Notes: generated by a model not told the origin, from the sequence alone. Shown: positions 7,701 through 17,158, counted from the stretch's first letter. The stretch is 18,949 nt of DNA from JAVBNA01 sp031551875 (GCA_031551875.1 JAVBNA010000029.1:1-18949); one strand, 5' to 3'. Made by a program: numbers and translations.

Positions 7701-10700
7701 CGAGCCGTCGTTAAACTTGACCGGTACGCCGGCCGGCATCACAGGAGCCGTGCCTACCGTTGTGTAGACGGTTATTTCCTCGACCGATACGATCTTTTTG
7801 ACGGTTATGTTGGCATTGATGGTCAACGCCGGACCAAGCTTGCCCGCAACTGCGAAGCGGTTGATGTCCGCGTACTGTGACTTGGGGACTGCATCCCACG
7901 TCACCGGCGCGGCGCCGATCTCGCCGTCTTTGTAATGGATCGTGACAAACTTCGGCAGCGGCGGGTATACACCCACAATGGTCGTGACGCTGATGTCCTT
8001 GACCGCGTCAATTTCTTTCACGTGAATCGTGCACTCGGTTGCGCCGGTTGCGCCCTCGGCGGTGCCGTAAGCAGTATAGTCCCCAGTCTTGTTCAGGTCA
8101 ACCTTGCTCATATCCCATGTGCTGACGGCGAGCTGTTCCAGCCGGCCGTTGTCAAGGACCACCCTGACAGTTTTCGGCATTTCGGGTGCGATCCCGACGC
8201 CGACGGTGATTTCGGGCTTCTCATAATCAAGGATGCCTGTGCCGTCGCACTTGATCTCCTTGACCGCGTCGACCGACACGGTGTTCGAGGTGAGCCCTTC
8301 CGAGGTTGCCGTGACCTTGATTTCTCCGGTGTAGCCCTTGTCGGCAGCGATGATAAACAGCGCTTTGCCGCTGAAGGCCTTACGTTCGTTGGTGCCTTTC
8401 TGGGATTCGCGGTCGAGGGGGTTGCCGTTTCCGACGGCGATGACTTTACCGCCGGTGACATTTACGGCGATGCGGTTGTCCGTGTCGGGCACCATAATGC
8501 CGGCGCTGTCCCTGACCGTTGCTTCTACATACACGAGGTCGCGCGTGTCGTTTTCAATAAACGCTCTGTCGGCAACCAGGTCAACAAACTGTGCGTCGCC
8601 CGCCGTATACACGACGTCTTCGGCGATAACGTTGCCGTCCTTGTCCTTGGAGACTGCTTTCAGTTCGCCCGGTGCATAGGTGACGGGTCCGAACTCAATG
8701 TACATCGGGTCAGCTGTCGCCTTGTTGTAAGTTTTGGTGGAGATCAGTACGCCGTTTAAGTACAGCTCGACGCTCCGTCCGTTTGTGTATACCATGACGG
8801 GCACCGCGTCTCCGAGCTTCCATTTTGTCCAATTCTGCGGAAGCAGGTGACAGACCGGAATGTCTGTCCACGCGCTCTTATACAGGTAGAACGCGTCCTT
8901 TTCAAAGCCGCAGGTGTCAATGATTCCGAACACGGAACTCATGGCGTTTCCGCCGTGAGGTGTCGGCTCACCGAGGTAGTCGTGTCCGGTCCAGACAAAC
9001 TCGCCCAGGACATACGGCCGGTCACGGTGTGCGACGAGGGAGGAGTTCGCCGTGGTGAAGTTTCTCTCAAACGGGTATTCACTGGACATATTCTCGGCCC
9101 TGGTTCTGGTGGCCTGGCCGTAGGTTTCAGCAAAATAGATTCCTCTCGTGTAGAAGGCGGAGACGGTCTCCGAGCCGACAAGGCTCAGGTTAGGCTGTCT
9201 GGCATGTACGCCGTCGAAGCGGGAGTGCGCGTAGTTAAAGCCGCCGATGTCGACCGCGGCCATATTCTGCTCCATTGGGCCGTTGTCCGACCAGCCGTCC
9301 CACGTGGGCGGGCAGGAGGAGATGGGGCGTGAGGTGTCAATCTCTTTGATGTAGCCCGCAAGCAGATTGACAATGGCTACGCCGTACGACTGCTTGGTAT
9401 CATAGATCTCATTGCCCACGCTCCAGGTGAATACCGACGGCGCGTTCTTGTCCCGGTTGACCATGGCCTTGATGTCGCGCTTGCAGTTGGGGGTGAGATC
9501 AGGGTTGTCCCAGGTCAGGCTGCTTCCACTTGTCGTGAAAACGTTTGTGGTGCCGTCATGGGTTGATTTGGCAAAGTAGTGGCTGTAGTCCTGGTTGTTT
9601 TTTTGCAGTGTCCATTGGTCAAAGGCTTCCTCCATCACGAGCATGCCCAACCGGTCACAGGCCTCGATATATTCGGGCGAAACTGGATTATGAGCGGTGC
9701 GGATGGCATTGCTGCCCATGGCCTTGAGTTTCAGAATCCTTCGGTCAATGGCAGCCTGATAGACCTCCATACCCAGAGGGCCAAGGTCACTGTGCTCACA
9801 GACGCCGTTGAGCTGCGTGCGCACGCCGTTGACGAACAGGCCGCCGTTGGGATTCAGATCCAGATAGCGGATACCGAACCTCGTGTCAACCGTATCCACG
9901 ACCGTGCTGCCCGATTTAATCTCGGTTTTAACCCAGTACAGGTTCGGTGTGTCTGTCGACCACAGCCTGGGGTTCGGGACGTCGACAGACTGATTGACTT
10001 TTAAGGCGCCGTTCGCGGGAACGCTTACATTCTCAGTTGTGACATTCACAACGTCGCCGGCCTTGTCATAGACCGTCGATTTCAGAGAAACCGTTTGCGG
10101 TGTCTCGTTGTCATTGGCGACGTCGGTCGCGATACTTACCTTGGCGCTTGTCGGGTTGGTCATCGGCGCATACAGCTCATAGGAAGGAACCAAGCCATCC
10201 TTGGGCGTCGTGACATACACGCCGTTTGCCGGTACATAGACCGGGTCGGTGGCGATCAGCCAAACGTTTCTGTAGATGCCGGCGCCGGTATACCAGCGCG
10301 CGCTCTGATAGCCGCTGAAGCATTTAACTGCGATCGTATTCTTCTCGCCGTTAAACTTGAGATAGTCGGTGATGTCATACTCAAACGTGACATAGCCCAG
10401 ATACTGCTTCCAGTTGTTGGTCGTCTGGCCGTTGACCCACACTTCGCTGATCATCTGAACGCCGTCGAACTGGATGGTGATCGTCTTACCCTTGAAATCG
10501 TCCGGAAGCGTAAAGCTCTTGCGATACCAGCCGGTACCGCCCGGCAGGGCGCCCTGGGCGGCTCTGTTGGAACCGGAACCGTACGGCTCGTAGATACTCC
10601 AGTCGTGGGGAAGCACGACGTCAGACCAGTCGCTGCCGTTGTCGTCAAAATCGACCGCCGGTGCGGTGGCGTCGAGTGTGTTGCTGATATTACTGCCGGT

Positions 10701-10865
10701 GCTCAGAAGCCGGAATCTCCAATCCTGATTAAAATCCAGCTTGCGTTCACCGGTATACGCTACGGTAACCGTTGCGGCGCTCACGGGAACAACCAGGATC
10801 GAAATGGCGCTGAATACGATTGTCAGCGCTATAAACAAAGACAGGAATCTTTTTAACCTGTTCAT
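4773..10865 (-). CDS. Secreted multidomain glycoside hydrolase family 2 (beta-galactosidase-like)
   Basis: The start is ATG 10865 (2030 residues), 8 bases after AAAGGAG. An in-frame TTG at 10868 adds one Met, and the numbering here counts it. A signal peptide (to about 31, VSA-A) is followed by the GH2 sugar-binding domain (45-205), a beta-sandwich (210-335) and the TIM barrel (336-675). The acid/base is Glu487 in WSVGNE. The likely nucleophile is Glu567 in GSETVSAF; the 80-residue spacing agrees with the BgaA-type enzymes as I remember them. GEFVWTGHDYLGEPTPHGG (622-640) is the other hallmark. Next come a DUF4982-like domain (~685-755), an Ig-like domain (~760-867), three Big_4-like repeats (~872-1097), an NPCBM/CBM51 module (1099-1243), a fourth Big_4 copy (~1247-1320), a discoidin-like region (~1330-1500), InlB-type repeats (~1588-1660, ~1864-1940), a DNRLRE-like module (~1662-1862) and a C-terminal Ig-like domain. 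There is no dockerin, LPxTG motif or SLH domain. It probably cleaves beta-galactosides, but the exact substrate is unknown. Confidence 0.93.
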   Translation of the reverse strand: MNRLKRFLSLFIALTIVFSAISILVVPVSAATVTVAYTGERKLDFNQDWRFRLLSTGSNISNTLDATAPAVDFDDNGSDWSDVVLPHDWSIYEPYGSGSNRAAQGALPGGTGWYRKSFTLPDDFKGKTITIQFDGVQMISEVWVNGQTTNNWKQYLGYVTFEYDITDYLKFNGEKNTIAVKCFSGYQSARWYTGAGIYRNVWLIATDPVYVPANGVYVTTPKDGLVPSYELYAPMTNPTSAKVSIATDVANDNETPQTVSLKSTVYDKAGDVVNVTTENVSVPANGALKVNQSVDVPNPRLWSTDTPNLYWVKTEIKSGSTVVDTVDTRFGIRYLDLNPNGGLFVNGVRTQLNGVCEHSDLGPLGMEVYQAAIDRRILKLKAMGSNAIRTAHNPVSPEYIEACDRLGMLVMEEAFDQWTLQKNNQDYSHYFAKSTHDGTTNVFTTSGSSLTWDNPDLTPNCKRDIKAMVNRDKNAPSVFTWSVGNEIYDTKQSYGVAIVNLLAGYIKEIDTSRPISSCPPTWDGWSDNGPMEQNMAAVDIGGFNYAHSRFDGVHARQPNLSLVGSETVSAFYTRGIYFAETYGQATRTRAENMSSEYPFERNFTTANSSLVAHRDRPYVLGEFVWTGHDYLGEPTPHGGNAMSSVFGIIDTCGFEKDAFYLYKSAWTDIPVCHLLPQNWTKWKLGDAVPVMVYTNGRSVELYLNGVLISTKTYNKATADPMYIEFGPVTYAPGELKAVSKDKDGNVIAEDVVYTAGDAQFVDLVADRAFIENDTRDLVYVEATVRDSAGIMVPDTDNRIAVNVTGGKVIAVGNGNPLDRESQKGTNERKAFSGKALFIIAADKGYTGEIKVTATSEGLTSNTVSVDAVKEIKCDGTGILDYEKPEITVGVGIAPEMPKTVRVVLDNGRLEQLAVSTWDMSKVDLNKTGDYTAYGTAEGATGATECTIHVKEIDAVKDISVTTIVGVYPPLPKFVTIHYKDGEIGAAPVTWDAVPKSQYADINRFAVAGKLGPALTINANITVKKIVSVEEITVYTTVGTAPVMPAGVPVKFNDGSTETLAVDWSIQQNDYASAGVTKVYGKVLGSKIKATAILHVQNLVYLSDLDWVSTKGTVAKDKTVGDNQLAARNWQGGPPFLYTKGIGTLADSELVYDISGRGYNRFQADVSLGFDFGQGAPGSVKFQVYLDGVLSYESAEMTHAVKYETIDLDVSGASELKLIAVTSGEFEAKYNLADWCDAKFLADKIAVSEVILPKQIYLNSLNQVPALPESAQATIVGAGTASFKIEWPQLSASMFSTAGVQQIYGRLVGTENGLVQVKVITDYNTARTAADFSQKAGSWSEVEKFDFPTIGSGAKVYYSALALNPRLIYSATSNMLVENVQNYGFGWGTYPNASGSSNRIVFATPNLTSFELLNVASTTAISSSGNFTIQTSPDGATWTAFTAFTKSGVLSGTGTSSVWPQRTYTSNENAIPAGTNFLRVTYPSGNTWQFNVTKATFAGGSATSVYDTDLAFFKLGDYTGTIDHSAGTVFVTVPKSFDLTNVVPEIALNSGATYSPAGTRNFTNPVTYTVSNGGASKSYTVTVHRGAFATFNLYGGNIGGDTNNLSFFVNEGGFVQAPATDPTRIGYIFKGWTTDRLSAAPMTVNTVAINGDTTFFAIWEKDSWIDIPVSADVVMKTWQGEKTTNYGGDGTMLMRMPGNSASYGLFGENFNTTSTTDSTDMKTALVRFDLDALKDVTVKRTMLSVWYAGTENGTVSSGTNVLLRATRVANDWTERQVTWNTKPGFYVSEGVAESNQFTVGFSNTTVNIDVTSLYNNVPTNENQLSMAICVNNTSADFRLTSKEGAGANPTRAPRLRAEVEIAPDFLITYDLNGGSGEAPIQPVLEAGMSFTAPSASGLTGPTGKLFKAWNTQADGSGTSYKPGDKVTMPAADVVLYAIWADADAMVADYQTFFDTVGVVTVRTVAPEDTMLLLASYDESGVLIKVSRYLLDPNGGQEQDIVTGFNYTGASTVSVYLWDKDMKAMCEYQDIL

Positions 10866-10928
10866 CAATATTGCTCCTTTCGAGTTGTCTGTAATCTAAG
10901 GTCTGTCTCCTAAAATCTGTAATCTGAA

Positions 10929-12113
10929 TTACAGGCACATCTGCATGATGATGACCGCGTCTCCGACATTGACATTGCCGTCCTTGTTGACGTTGGCCGC
11001 CTTGAGCTGGGTTGAGGATAATTCCTTGCTGCCTGCAAGGTATTGCATCAGCAGAATGGCATCAGCCACGTTGATCTCTCCGTCGAGGTTGACGTCACCG
11101 GGCAGCGGGGGTATACCCAGGATGTCCACCTGAGCGGCGGGCAGTGTCTGCGTGAGGTTCTCCAGCGATGCACTGACAGCTCGGTTTACAGTGAAGGAAA
11201 CATAGGAGCTTTGATCCTCAGGAAGCTCCGCCTTGGCGGTAAAGACGGCGTAAGCGATGACCGTGTCGCCGTTCAGGCCGAGACCTTCGGGGGAGAGCAT
11301 CATGAAGGAATCGTCTTTTTGGAGAAGCATAAAGCCCTTTGAAGCCGAGATGGATTCCAGGGTCAGAAGCGCCCTGTCATACTCGACAGAGGCAATCAGT
11401 CCGGAAAGGCCGTCACAGTTTCGGGCAATAATGGGCAGGACAAGCTGTTTTCCCGTTTCTACGGTGTATGTACGATCGGGGAGCACCGTGACGGCACAGG
11501 TTTTGGTAAAGCTGCCGTCGGTCGTTTTGACCGTGATGACGGCAGTGCCGGGGATGTTGGCGGCAATCTTGCCCGCCGCGTCCACCGAAGCGACGCCTGC
11601 GTTGTCCGATTCCCAGGTGACCGTCAGATCAGAGGCGTCTGCAGGGGCGATGGTCGCCGTCAGAGGTTCAAAAACGCCGCTGACCAGCGTCAGGCTCTCC
11701 TTGTTGAGGGAAACGCCGGTGACATTGATCGGGAACTGGAAGGTTGCGGTCGCCAAGGCGCCGTTGACAAAGACGCGGTAATTCTGTTTCACCGCAATCT
11801 CCCCCAGTGTGGCCGTGTAATCCAGTTTGCCGTCGGTCAGCGTGAGCTGCTTGAGCACGGCAATCTTGTCGGTATCGTCCCAAATGCCTCCTGCGTTTCC
11901 GGTGTAGGTGGGATCCGTGATGACCAGAGTCACCTGGTCGGTGCCCAGGGCAGAGAGATCACCTTTGATCCGGACGGTTCGGGCACTGGTGTCAGGCGTG
12001 ATTTTCAGTTCGACTGCAGCTGCGGCCTGGATGGGGAAGACGCTGGCAATCATGACAAGCGCAAGAATACATGCCATAAATATGCGAAGGCCTTTGACTG
12101 TGTGCTTTTTCAT
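10929..12113 (-). CDS. Secreted cohesin-like and dockerin-containing protein
   Basis: 394 residues. The ATG is 8 bases after GGGAGG. A signal peptide ends near Ala30-33 (FPIQA-AAA). An N-terminal beta-domain (35-128) precedes a Big_2-type Ig domain (131-212: VTGVSLNKESLTLVSG, then TWESDNAGVASVD, then GTAVITVKT). Residues 214-333 resemble a cohesin domain (SGLIASVEYDRALLTLESIS; GDTVIAYAVFTAKAEL). Residues 338-394 are a type I dockerin with both calcium-binding repeats (DVNLDGEINVADAILLMQYL and NVNKDGNVNVGDAVIIMQ). It is the first gene of a two-gene unit; the GH2 gene starts 63 bases downstream. It could be an adaptor that docks on a larger scaffold and presents one cohesin, or a cell-surface glycan-binding protein. 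The cohesin call is weaker than the dockerin call. Confidence 0.88.
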   Translation of the reverse strand: MKKHTVKGLRIFMACILALVMIASVFPIQAAAAVELKITPDTSARTVRIKGDLSALGTDQVTLVITDPTYTGNAGGIWDDTDKIAVLKQLTLTDGKLDYTATLGEIAVKQNYRVFVNGALATATFQFPINVTGVSLNKESLTLVSGVFEPLTATIAPADASDLTVTWESDNAGVASVDAAGKIAANIPGTAVITVKTTDGSFTKTCAVTVLPDRTYTVETGKQLVLPIIARNCDGLSGLIASVEYDRALLTLESISASKGFMLLQKDDSFMMLSPEGLGLNGDTVIAYAVFTAKAELPEDQSSYVSFTVNRAVSASLENLTQTLPAAQVDILGIPPLPGDVNLDGEINVADAILLMQYLAGSKELSSTQLKAANVNKDGNVNVGDAVIIMQMCL

Positions 12114-12431
12114 TGTTCTTTTCCTCCCTTAAAAAATGGTTCTCAACTCGATTTTCCCAGCGGGAACAGCTGTGGCAATCACGGATAAAATCCCCTCATC
12201 ATTTCAGGACAGATCCTCTCGCGTTAAAACAATGCAGAATAAATCAGTGATTACTCAGAGGATGCCTTTTTCACCTTTTGGAAAGGCAAAAAATGTGCCG
12301 CTGGATAAGTCTCTCTATGATAAACGGCAATGGGCATCGGTTTCCCGACGGCCGCTGCACGTACCTAGCGGAATTCGGCGGATGGTTGCTTGTCCCAATC
12401 ATACGTACAATCGGAATAACAATCAAATGCA
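12114..12431 (-). promoter_or_regulatory. Long structured 5' leader of the cohesin/dockerin-GH2 unit
   Basis: About 310 bases lie between the predicted start of transcription and the ATG at 12113, with no good ORF. On the minus strand several hairpins are visible. CCGCT/AGCGG uses 12352-12356 and 12367-12371. A 9-position stem with one mismatch closed by a GAAA tetraloop occupies 12332-12353. TGCCG/CGGCA uses 12296-12300 and 12325-12329. A 7-bp TGCCTTT/AAAGGCA stem uses 12263-12269 and 12282-12288. The first two share two bases and so may be alternatives. I could not match it to a known riboswitch class. Confidence 0.45.
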
Positions 12432-12460
12432 ATTATACTAAATTTTGTGACAAATGGCAA
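12432..12460 (-). promoter_or_regulatory. Promoter of the cohesin/dockerin-GH2 unit
   Basis: On the minus strand TTGCCA (12460-12455) and TATAAT (12437-12432) are separated by exactly 17 bases, in an AT-rich stretch unlike the surrounding sequence. Transcription would start near 12425. Confidence 0.75.
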
Positions 12461-12560
12461 ATGTTATTAGTAACGATTTTGCCCATAAAATATTGTCAAA
12501 AAGGCTGTTAAATACTAAATCCAGCCACTGAAAAGCCAAATTCCGTATATTTACGACAAG

Positions 12561-12594
12561 AAAGCCGGCTGCAGAGCATTCCGCGGCCGGCTTT
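12561..12594 (-). terminator. Terminator after the PH-domain gene
   Basis: A 9-bp stem, AAAGCCGGC (12561-12569) with GCCGGCTTT (12586-12594), is followed on the minus strand by TTTCTTG. It lies 24 bases past the stop of the gene at 12618. The remaining part of this gap, 12461-12560, shows nothing else that I can support. Confidence 0.75.
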
Positions 12595-12617
12595 GTGTGC
12601 GCTGTTCTTCTCAGGTT

Positions 12618-13019
12618 CTAAAGGGAATCCATCCCGTCGGGGAAGCCGTCACCATCCGAGTCAATGTACTCGCCGGTGCGGAATTTCATGCGCAGACGAT
12701 CCTTTTCGATCGCCTCAGAGAGAATTTCACGGAATTTTCCGCTGTTTTTTATGTTCTTGATCACCAGAACCGGTTCAGATTTGTCGGTGGAGGTCACACG
12801 GAGGGTGCCCAGGCCGAAAAGCTTCTGGAAAAGCGTGCGCGTCATCGTGTGGTCAGTAATGCGGTACAGGAGAATTTCATTCTCCACGCTCGTGAACAGG
12901 CCACGGTTATGCTGGAGCTTTTTGTTGGTCAGGGTGTAGGTGGTAAAAGTAAAGGGCAGTCCAAAGAAAAGCCAACGCTTACGTTCCTTGATGGTAAAAC
13001 TGGTGGTTGTTGTGGGCAT
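12618..13019 (-). CDS. PH-domain (bPH_2/YdbS-like) protein with a calcium-loop-like tail
   Basis: 133 residues, no signal peptide or membrane segment. The ATG is 9 bases after AGGAGG. Residues 20-105 fit a bacterial PH domain of the DUF304/YdbS kind: FGLPFTFTTYTLTNKKLQHN, then ENEILLYRITDHTMTRTLFQ, then FGLGTLRVTSTD, then a C-terminal helix KNSGKFREILSEAIEKDR. The last 14 residues, DSDGDGFPDGMDSL, have acidic residues at 120, 122, 124, 128 and 131, the pattern of a thrombospondin type 3 or EF-hand-like calcium loop. That is strange in a protein with no export signal. It lies 44 bases downstream of the small membrane protein gene, so the two are probably co-transcribed. Function is unknown. 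Confidence 0.85.
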   Translation of the reverse strand: MPTTTTSFTIKERKRWLFFGLPFTFTTYTLTNKKLQHNRGLFTSVENEILLYRITDHTMTRTLFQKLFGLGTLRVTSTDKSEPVLVIKNIKNSGKFREILSEAIEKDRLRMKFRTGEYIDSDGDGFPDGMDSL

Positions 13020-13063
13020 AGTAAAGTACCTCCTAATTATTGTTTTACAACGAAAAATATGGA

Positions 13064-13342
13064 CTACTGGGGTGGTGCAGGTTCAAGAAAGGGCAGGCTG
13101 ATACCCAGCAGGCCGGGCAGATAGATGAGCAGCAGGCACAGCGCGCAGCCAAGCAGGAAGGATAAAAAGGCCTCCGTGCAAATATATATAATTAGGTTAA
13201 TCATATAATCCGATCCGGTTTTGGCCTTTTTGAAAATTCCCTTCCACAGACCCCGCAGAAGCCCCAGTGCCGTGACGACACCCAAGACGATCAGATACAC
13301 GTGAGTCGTGAAAATTGTCGCAATTGCATCCCAAAACGACAA
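13064..13342 (-). CDS. Small membrane protein of unknown function
   Basis: 92 residues, starting at TTG 13342, 7 bases after AGGAG; no ATG in frame gives a better start. Two hydrophobic segments are visible, about 14-32 (THVYLIVLGVVTALGLL) and 46-79 (MINLIIYICTEAFLSFLLGC, then ALCLLLIYL), separated by a basic stretch (RGLWKGIFKKAK). The C-terminus is proline-rich. A good promoter lies just upstream and the PH-domain gene follows 44 bases downstream. I do not recognise the family. The pairing with a PH-domain protein resembles other Firmicute loci that combine small membrane proteins with YdbS-like proteins, but that is only suggestive. Confidence 0.7.
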   Translation of the reverse strand: MSFWDAIATIFTTHVYLIVLGVVTALGLLRGLWKGIFKKAKTGSDYMINLIIYICTEAFLSFLLGCALCLLLIYLPGLLGISLPFLEPAPPQ

Positions 13343-13374
13343 GACGCCTCTCCTCTTTCTTACAGATTATCTTC

Positions 13375-13403
13375 ATTATACTCAAAGAAGGAGCCCTTTA
13401 CAA
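13375..13403 (-). promoter_or_regulatory. Promoter of the small membrane protein/PH-domain unit
   Basis: On the minus strand TTGTAA (13403-13398) and TATAAT (13380-13375) are 17 bases apart, 33 bases upstream of the TTG start. Confidence 0.65.
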
Positions 13404-13433
13404 GTATTTTGTCAAAAAGACACACAAATTATC

Positions 13434-13462
13434 TTTTCAAAGCACGTGAATGTTGTTATAAT
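13434..13462 (+). promoter_or_regulatory. Promoter of the ppx-ppk-pfk operon
   Basis: TATAAT (13457-13462) is preceded at 17 bases by TTTTCA (13434-13439), a weak -35. It lies 47 bases before the ppx start and is divergent from the promoter at 13375-13403. No PhoB-type direct repeat is obvious. Confidence 0.55.
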
Positions 13463-13509
13463 AAGAAGGTAAAATAGGCAAAAAATGGCAGTGAGAGGAG
13501 GAAAGCCTC

Positions 13510-15057
13510 GTGAAAAAGAGAAGCAGCACGATCGCGGCGGTGGTTGACCTCGGCTCAAACGCGCTGAAAATGCGCATTGCGCAGCGAGCCAAGGGGGAGA
13601 TCCAGGAGTTGGAGCAGCTGGAATACCCCCTAAACGTCGGACATGAGGTGTTCAGTACGGGCAGAATCTCCTTTGACGGCCTGCGCGAAATCTCCCGCAT
13701 CCTTTCGGGATTCTCCCAGGTGATGAGTGAATACGGCGTAGGGCAGGTCAGGGTGGTGGGCACCACCGCATTGCGTGAATGCCAAAACCGCGACTATGTG
13801 ATTGACCAGCTGAGCGTACAAAACAATCTCAGCCTTGAGATCCTGGAGGAAACGCAGGAAAAGTCCCTGATCTATTCGGAATTGATGCGCCGCCTCCGCG
13901 ACAGGGACGTAACCGATTTTGAGAGCACGCTGATCTCGTTTGTCGGCACGGGAAGCATCGGCATCGCGGCGTGCAGCCGCGGCAACATTGTTTTTACGCA
14001 AAACATCCGCATCGGCTCGGTCAAGCTGCACGATATACTGGGTAGCGTAGAAAGCCTGACCGACAAATTTTACGTCGTGGTGGAGGAGTATCTCGACACC
14101 CTGCTATCCGACACCAAGGAGTATGTGGAGAAAAAGGGCATCAAAGAACTCATCCTGTCGGGCAGCGAGTTTGACAGTGTCGCCCGGTGCTTAAATATCA
14201 GTCCGGTCGACGGTGTTTATGATATCACCAACAAGGAAATTGAGGCGCTGTATGAGCAGGTGAGAGTTTTTTCCACCGAAAAGCTGTGCGAAAAATACGG
14301 GGTCAGCGAGGCGGAGGGCGAGGAGCTCTATGCCGTACTGGCCATTTACAGCCGCCTGCTCAAAATGACCGGCTCCAAGCAGGTGCATTACGTCAAGGTG
14401 GACGTGTGGGACGCGCTGATCCGCAGCATGCTGCTGCCCGACAGAAAGGGTGGCGAACAGGCGCTCATAGACAATACCATGGCGTCGGTCGAGCGCATCG
14501 CCAAAAAGTACCAGTGCGACAGGGCGCATTACAGCTTTGTGCGGGACGCGGCGCAGGAGCTGTTTGACAAGACAAGGAAATACCACGGACTGGGCGGGAA
14601 ATACCGTCTTCTTCTAAGCCTCGCGGCCGTGCTGCACGACTGCGGTCATTATGTCAGCACAAAAAACCATCTTTCCGCCTCCTACGGTCTCATCAAAAGC
14701 GTGGAAATTTTTGGGCTGACTGGGGGCGAGCAGAACATCATCGCCCACGTGGCGCGCTACAACGAGTCGTGCACGCCCGACTTTACCGACCCGGATTTCC
14801 GGGCGCTGTCTGAGAAGCAGCGGCTGATCGTCTCCAAGCTGGTGGCCATTTTCCGTCTGGCGGGCGCGCTGGATAAATCCCACCGGCAGAAGCTGGAAAC
14901 ACTGAAAATCAGGCTGGAGGGGCAAAAACTGATGGTCACCGGCATTACCGATCGGGACACCGATCTGGAGCTGTGGGCGTTTTACCGGTGCGCCGGTTTC
15001 TTTGAGGATGTATTCGGCATCAAGCCGACGTTTGAAATCAAGACCAAGCTGTTATAG
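13510..15057 (+). CDS. ppx: Ppx/GppA-type phosphatase with HD domain (exopolyphosphatase)
   Basis: 515 residues from GTG 13510, about 9 bases after GGAGG. Residues 8-290 are a Ppx/GppA actin-fold pair: phosphate-1 loop VVDLGSNALKMRI (11-23), VVGTTALRECQNRD (82-95), and the helix EETQEKSLIYSEL with Glu117 in the catalytic Glu position. The second nucleotide loop reads SFVGTGSIG (143-151), where typical members have DIGGGS, so the conserved Asp appears replaced. The C-terminal half (315-515) is an HD-type domain with LHDCGH (375-380), a following HLSASYGLI, and VARYNES. In the family it splits phosphate from polyphosphate ends or hydrolyses pppGpp. Its coupling to ppk, 13 bases downstream, favours a polyphosphate role. 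Confidence 0.93.
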   Translation: MKKRSSTIAAVVDLGSNALKMRIAQRAKGEIQELEQLEYPLNVGHEVFSTGRISFDGLREISRILSGFSQVMSEYGVGQVRVVGTTALRECQNRDYVIDQLSVQNNLSLEILEETQEKSLIYSELMRRLRDRDVTDFESTLISFVGTGSIGIAACSRGNIVFTQNIRIGSVKLHDILGSVESLTDKFYVVVEEYLDTLLSDTKEYVEKKGIKELILSGSEFDSVARCLNISPVDGVYDITNKEIEALYEQVRVFSTEKLCEKYGVSEAEGEELYAVLAIYSRLLKMTGSKQVHYVKVDVWDALIRSMLLPDRKGGEQALIDNTMASVERIAKKYQCDRAHYSFVRDAAQELFDKTRKYHGLGGKYRLLLSLAAVLHDCGHYVSTKNHLSASYGLIKSVEIFGLTGGEQNIIAHVARYNESCTPDFTDPDFRALSEKQRLIVSKLVAIFRLAGALDKSHRQKLETLKIRLEGQKLMVTGITDRDTDLELWAFYRCAGFFEDVFGIKPTFEIKTKLL

Positions 15058-15070
15058 AGAGGGTGAAGGG

Positions 15071-17158
<2,088 letters not shown>

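Noticed and set aside
12330..12420. Possible c-di-GMP-I riboswitch on the minus strand
   Set aside because: The end AAACCGATGCC and a GAAA tetraloop recall the class, but I could not find the conserved GCAAAGC-type core or the paired P2/P3 arrangement, so I list it only as an unassigned leader.
12505..12560. A GCCACTG near AAAGCC on the plus strand, like part of a cobalamin riboswitch
   Set aside because: Only the short box matches, the other conserved parts are absent, and no plus-strand gene follows.
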